Shown here: positions 44,272 through 49,064 of the stretch, in pieces | How positions within the stretch are numbered: the first letter of the stretch is position 1 | Layout: each line of letters starts with the position of its first letter | DNA from: Basidiobolus meristosporus CBS 931.73 | Taxonomy: Eukaryota > Basidiobolomycota > Basidiobolomycetes > Basidiobolales > Basidiobolaceae | DNA length: 49,064 nucleotides | Direction of reading: 5' to 3' | Assembly: GCA_002104905.1 (NCBI GenBank) | Contig: MCFE01000661.1 | Span: forward strand, 1-49,064 | Program-made: the position numbers and the translations under genes | Notes under the pieces: generated by a model | What the model saw: only the letters and a program-made list of their open reading frames with translations | Told to the model about the DNA's origin: nothing | Databases searched by the model: none

Positions 44272-45100
44272 CTAAGTTCTAAATGTTGATGCACAACATG
44301 ACTTCCTTCCGGAAGAGGAGTTTTTTGATACCTTCTGGGTTCCTCTGTGGCTCCAATACTGATCAATAATGGCAACATCATCAAAGTCGGTGTAAGGTTC
44401 CCAGGTGTTGTGTTTGGCATCAAAGCCTTTCCACTTGACTAAATAAAGGCAATTTGGTACTTCTCCATCATGGTCCACAACAGCTTCAACTTGATAGGAT
44501 TCTGAAGTTACTGGGCCTTGAGAAATAAGTTTGAGTGAAGAAGGTGGAAAGTTTTTGGGTAGCAGTGCTCCAGTATTATCCTGAAGTACATAAGATCCTC
44601 CAGTAGTGCGTCTGACAACCTTGAATGGTCCTTCATACTTGGGGTCAAGCTTAGATTGCCGGATTGGATCTAGTGTCATGACAAATGACCCATCTGGGAA
44701 GCTGCTGTTCCTGTGTCTTGAGGCATATGTTGAAGTCATCTTTTGCTGAGAGGCCTTACTTCTGGCACTGATAGCAGGGTAGACAATGTTGGTAAGGTAC
44801 TCAAGCCGGTTCTTTAGCTTATCTGTATTCAAACTTGCTAACTCTGTATTCTGGTAGTCTCCAAAGTGGTTGTATCTTCTTCCAAACATCAAGGAAAATA
44901 GTGTTGATCCATGTAGAGCGGCAATTTTGGTGTTGATAGCATATTGTACAGTCGGAATGTACTTGTCCCAATTCTTCTTGATACCTTTGATAGATTTCCT
45001 GATGATGTTCACTGAGGTCTAAACATGTCTTTCAGCCAGTCCATTAGCTTTGGGATGATATGGAGTGATTAGACGGTGATCAATGGCGCTGTGGTGGTGT
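44272..45100 (-). mobile_element. Ty3/gypsy chromovirus remnant: integrase C-terminus with chromodomain
   Basis: The minus strand reads ITPYHPKANGLAERHV, a stop (45019-45021), then the integrase end IKGIKKNWDKYIPTVQYAIN and the GPY-type module DPKYEGPFKVVRRTTGGSYV. A chromodomain follows: YQVEAVVDHDGEVPNCLYLV, then KWKGFDAKHNTWEPYTDF. Such chromodomains steer integration to heterochromatin. The rest of the element upstream (protease, RT, RNase H) is not attached; sequence beyond 45100 belongs to something else. Confidence 0.88.
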
Positions 45101-45368
45101 ATAGGTCCAAGGGAGAGATACGTCCAACACTTCTCAAGTGTTTTGTGTGTGGGGTGTTCACTGGGTGCAATAACCTCTGGCAAAAGCTTGCTAGGAATAC
45201 TTGGGTTCTGTTTCTAATCTAATGTGAAGGGAAATAAAGCCACAAGCTTGTCAAGGGAAAACTATTGAGCTACAATCCCCAACTTAGTTGGCATCTTAGC
45301 AAAAGTATGTGCTGGGTTCAGCATCCTTTGAGATGACAATGTACTAAAGCTTCCAAAGTCAAAACAAC

Positions 45369-46159
45369 TGTAAACTCCACCAGCAGGGACTTGATAAGAA
45401 TGCAGCTGTGGTCAATAGTTACAAAGACAGAAAAGTATCTTTGCCTGTACAAGAACAAACTTGGGAAAGAATCAAATATAATAAAAGATACCTACTCTGA
45501 GTATTCCTCACAAGTAGTGCCTCCAAGGTCAGTTGGCTGCCAGCACGGTTTCCTGGGAGTGTCCTGTGGTCTAGGGTTGGAAGTTCAGGTAGCAGCAGGC
45601 AGCAGTGATCACACTAATCAACAAGTTGGTATATTGATAAAAGGGATGATGATTTATTGTAGAGGGATAGCCTCCCTTATATACTTTTCTCACTGGCTAA
45701 GTGATTACTAATCATGGTGTTCCAGAAGGTTCCAGATATCAATAGAAATCTTAATGACATCAGAATGACCTAAGAATGCTCTAAGTAGGTGCTGGAAGGT
45801 TCTAAGAGGCACAGCACATCCAACCAATCAGGAATCAATATTCTGAAACCTGTGTAACATAGGGATACCTTATATGGTATGGAAATGGTAGGGATGGTGA
45901 CATGGGTTGATCATGTGTCACGGGTACTGGCACGGGTACTTGCCTATATAGAAGCACTTGTAGCTAGTAATCTTACATAAAGTGAGGGGTAACTTAAGCA
46001 ATAAGGTAAGCAGGTGTGATGGTCAACCGGCTTATGGGATAGTACTGATTGGGTAAGACAAATGGGATAAAACTAAAATGAGTGTAGTAGGGATATAGGG
46101 AAGTAGAAAATAAGGGAATGAGCACATCTGTCAGTGGGTGTCACTGTCACCCCACTACA
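45369..46159 (-). mobile_element. Candidate 3' LTR of the second gypsy element
   Basis: Directly after the gypsy integrase, the minus strand has a polypurine tract (GAGAGGGGGGTGGA, 46173-46160) followed by TGTAGTGGGG at 46159, as at the start of an LTR. A TATATA motif lies inside near 45950. The far end is uncertain: TTACA (plus strand TGTAA at 45369) would give TG..CA ends and about 790 bp. No second copy is in the window for comparison. Confidence 0.55.
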
Positions 46160-46311
46160 TCCACCCCCCTCTCAGCTTTGAACTTGGGTCAAAGCAAACT
46201 AATCTTGATGTGCAAAATTCCTATGCTTGAATAACTTAAGTCAATTTCCAGCAACTGGTGCTCTCAACTGGGTGTTGTCAAGCGCAGATATGTAATAACT
46301 TCCATTTCCAA

Positions 46312-47640
46312 TCACTTTGGAAATGAGGTAGGGGCCAGTCCATTTGTTGTCAAACTTCCAACTCCATTGCTTTTCAAGGTAGAATCATAGAGTAATACTG
46401 GGTCTCCTAGTGATAGTGGTTTTGGTCTTGTTGGGTGTGATTTGTCAAAGGGCACCTTGTTCTTTAGTTGTGTATCCTTAAGTTGGTCAGCAGCTCTGCT
46501 AATATTCAAGTCATGGTGATCAAGTTGCTGTATGCAAGTTGCAAGGAGGTCTTCAGTCTGCATATTGGATCTCCAATTCAATGAGTTCCAAGTGATTGTG
46601 TTTAACTCAACTGGTAGTATGCAGTCATGTCCATAGAGTAGCTTGAATGGCAATAATCCAGTTGTTCTCTTGGTAGTAATGCTATCTGCCCAGAGTGCTA
46701 GATGTAATTGCTGTGGCCACAGTGTGGTGTTATTCTCACAAGTCTTGACAAGAGAGTTCACCAATGGTCCATGTCCTCTCTCTATCATTCCATTGGCTTG
46801 AGGGTGGTAAGCTGTTGTGAAAGCTATGTGTATCTTGTACTTTGAGCACAACTCCTGGATCATCTGGGATGTCATCTCTCCTCTGTCAGCAACAAACTGT
46901 TGGATGTAGCCAAATCTACAGATGATGTCTTCAAGTATAAATCTCCATATGGTATGGCTCTTGTTGTTGGGCAAGGCTCAAGCCTCTGCCCATCCACTAA
47001 GGTCATCTCTAGCAACAATCAGGTACTTTTTTGATCCAGCTGATGGCATGTGGACAAGGTCAATACCAACCTTTTGCCATAGACAGATTGTGTAAGTAGG
47101 ATGCAGTGGTTCTTCATAACGCTTAGAGGATCTCTTCTGGCAGGCTACACATGACTCAACAAAGTGCTGGATATCATAGTACATGTTTTCCCAGTAGTAC
47201 CTCTGAGCTGTGGTATTGTAGGTGGCTTCTTGTCCTCTATGTCCTCCTGGTTCTCCTTGGTGGATACTTGTCATCATGTTCAGTTGCTCTTGAGGGGTAG
47301 TGACTACTCTTCTTGGCATAAGTCCAGGCTTCACTTGCTTAAAGAGAAGATCATCTTTAAGATAGTAGTGATGTGCCTTCTTCCTGAGTTTTCTAAGCGC
47401 CTGAATTTCCATCCAACTAGGTTATTTAAGTGTCCTTAGATAATCCTTGATCAGACTCCAGGTAGTTCTCTCTTGGTCCTTGATGGCAATCTGTCAGATC
47501 TCTGCATCAATAATATCATCAAAGTGAGGGTCCAAGTCTTCAAATAATTGTGGTCCCTTCCTGGAGAGTGCATCAGCCACAACATTTGTCTTGCCAGGGA
47601 TATGTTTGACCTCAAAGTCAAACATTTTCAGCCATGCCAT
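46312..47640 (-). mobile_element. Ty3/gypsy integrase, degenerate
   Basis: The minus strand shows an HHCC zinc-binding module (HQGEPGGHRGQEATYNTTAQ, then CVACQKR) and the DDE core: VGIDLVHMPSAGSKKYLIVA, FVADRGEMTSQMIQ and YHPQANGMIERGHG. The frame is interrupted by TGA at 46978-46980 and by further stops near 47440 and 47495. The upstream part has HIPGKTNVVADALSR, a usual RNase H/integrase linker sequence. It is a different gypsy lineage from the chromodomain remnant. Not functional. Confidence 0.88.
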
Positions 47641-48503
47641 CCATCAGTTTGTGGCATCATCAGGTAGGTCAGGCTTGTTAATCATTCCTATAAGTGGCTT
47701 GGCATCTGTCTCCAGGATAAAATGTGTCATGTAGAGTTGTGACTTCAGTTTCCTCAGCATCTTCACAACTCCTAGTAGTTCTCTCTTAATCTGTGAGTAT
47801 CTTTGCTCTCTAGGAGAGAATAGGCAGCTCTCATATCTGCAGGCATAGCGGTTGCCATCTTCATCATCTTGTCCAAGTAGTGCTCCAGCTCCTATAGGGC
47901 TTGCATCCACTGTCAAAATAGGTGGGCATTCAGTGTTTTGATAGTCAAGAGGTCTTAGAACTGGTGGAGATACTAAGGCCACTTTCAGTAATTGCATGGC
48001 TTCTTCTTGCTCTTCTCCCAGATAAATGGGGTATTCTTTCTCTGTAGTTGGTAGATTGGTTCTGCTATCTCAGAAAATCTTGGGATCCAGATCCTAAAGA
48101 ACCCACAAGCAGCCACAAAGCCACAAGCTTGTGTGAGATTTGTGGGGGTAGGCCAGTTGCGTATCTTTTGTGTCTTGGAGTCTCCAGGTGAATGACCAAA
48201 GGTATTGCATTTTTGTCCAACAATGGATATCTCTGATACACCAAAGCTGCTTTTCTCACCACTGATGGTGAGTCCAGCTTCTTCAATGGCTCCTAATATG
48301 GCATCATTGTCTACAATATGGTCATAGACAAACTTTCTTACTCCAGGCATAACTTCAGGGGTGTCCCGGAATTTTGGTCCTTTGATGCCTATGTCATCCA
48401 CAAAGACAGCAAGTTTCTCAGGTATAAACTGATACAGCACATTAGACTTGTTCCATCGTACCATGCCAGGGCGCGCAGCGTGATCTGCGGTCGCAAAGAA
48501 CAA
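47641..48503 (-). mobile_element. Ty3/gypsy reverse transcriptase (3' part) and RNase H, degenerate
   Basis: The minus strand reads AVFVDDIGIKGPKFRDTPEV (the catalytic F-V-D-D of RT), the connection domain (EEAGLTISGEKSSFGVSEIS) and RNase H (LTVDASPIGAGALLGQDDED, YSQIKRELLGVVKMLRKL, ILETDAKPLIGMI). The two frames overlap around 47985-47997, which indicates a frameshift. A TGA at 47644-47646 interrupts the end of RNase H. RT fingers, protease and gag are absent, so the element is truncated at its 5' side near 48500. Confidence 0.87.
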
Positions 48504-49064
48504 TCAGGCGCAATATTATAGCTACCAGAAGGCAGGATTGTTCTTGGTCAATTTTGCACCATGCGGGACAATCTCGCACACTATGGCACAATCTGACACG
48601 ATGAGGTTGGCACAGATGATCGCGCCAACTTGTAATGTTTGCATCACGTGCGCAATTGGATACCGCTATAATGGCAGGTAAAATCCGGTATTTGGATATG
48701 TTTCTTTAATGTAAATGGAAATAAATGTGTATCACACTATAAACTACACTGATACTTACCATTTTGGTTACCCTCACTCCAATTGGACGGTATCTCAGTG
48801 GTTAATTGGTCCAAAAGTATCCTGAAGCTGGAAGCCCCCAATTGGCTCATTGACTACTGAAAAAGCTACCTGATTTGCCATCAAATATCCCATTTTGCCC
48901 ATTGAGCAAGTAAATCACTGATCCTAGTAATTGGACAAGGTGTCATAGCTAGCACGCAAGCAATTGTGTAGGTGCAAAACAGATCCAATAGCTGCACTGG
49001 TAGTACAGATGATGTATATATATGCAGGGTGTTTATTTATAGGGGTTCTGTCTCAAATGTGAGA
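48504..49064. other. Non-coding end of the window
   Basis: I see no coding signal. A few CpG sites reappear just beyond the end of the gypsy pol remnant, which may mark the edge of the truncated element. Confidence 0.4.

Noticed and set aside
1-49064. CRISPR arrays, operons or bacterial-type elements
   Set aside because: No regularly spaced short repeats are seen, and genes are intron-rich and individually spaced, as in a fungal nucleus.

Overview
The window is nuclear DNA from a fungus. Genes carry many short introns (about 50-100 nt) with GT..AG ends and CTAA/CTAAC-like branch sites. There is a fungal Zn2Cys6 regulator, a class II phosphatidylserine decarboxylase of fungal layout, and degenerate Ty1/copia and Ty3/gypsy retrotransposons, one with a chromodomain. 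Several families are conserved widely in fungi but fit poorly with yeasts. A probable U12-type intron points, by inference, to an early-diverging (zygomycete-grade) lineage. I cannot name the species.

Layout. 1-424: 3' part of a YcaC-like isochorismatase-family gene with an in-frame stop. 3301-3979 (+): TMEM208/SND2. 4626-6805 (-): ubiquilin/DSK2 in ten exons. 8353-10623 (+): DUF1365 protein with a long C-terminal extension. 11109-11786 (-): Zn2Cys6 factor. 14368-15561 (+): DGAT2-type acyltransferase. 17786-19189 (-): PH-domain protein. 20575-22653 (-): decapping enzyme DCP2. 24020-25330 (+): PRP38B-like splicing factor. 26654-27634 (+): CTDNEP1/NEM1-like phosphatase. 28397-29065 (+): mitochondrial adrenodoxin-type ferredoxin. 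29752-31520 (-): SQS1-like R3H/G-patch protein. 32275-35157 (-): PSD2 with two C2 domains and an EF-hand. 36926-38564 (+): tail-anchored coiled-coil protein. From about 40.3 kb to the end lies a block of decayed retrotransposons.

The genes are separate eukaryotic transcription units, with no operons. Functional themes are mRNA metabolism (DCP2, PRP38B, SQS1), membrane lipids (DGAT2, PSD2, the NEM1-like phosphatase, perhaps DUF1365), ER insertion and protein quality control (SND2, DSK2) and Fe-S chemistry (ferredoxin). Exon models were built by hand from reading frames, splice motifs and family conservation. For each fully modelled gene the summed exon length is a multiple of three.

Most notable: (i) an intron in DCP2 with a perfect U12 branch site and ATCCTTT at the 5' end, whose protein-consistent boundaries are AC..AC; (ii) a retrotransposon block almost devoid of CpG, with nonsense codons explicable by C-to-T changes; (iii) a 12-nt microexon in the PRP38B gene; (iv) a tail-anchored coiled-coil protein with a segment resembling the CC1 box of dynein adaptors. 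I found no gene cluster that I could defend as a new biological system.
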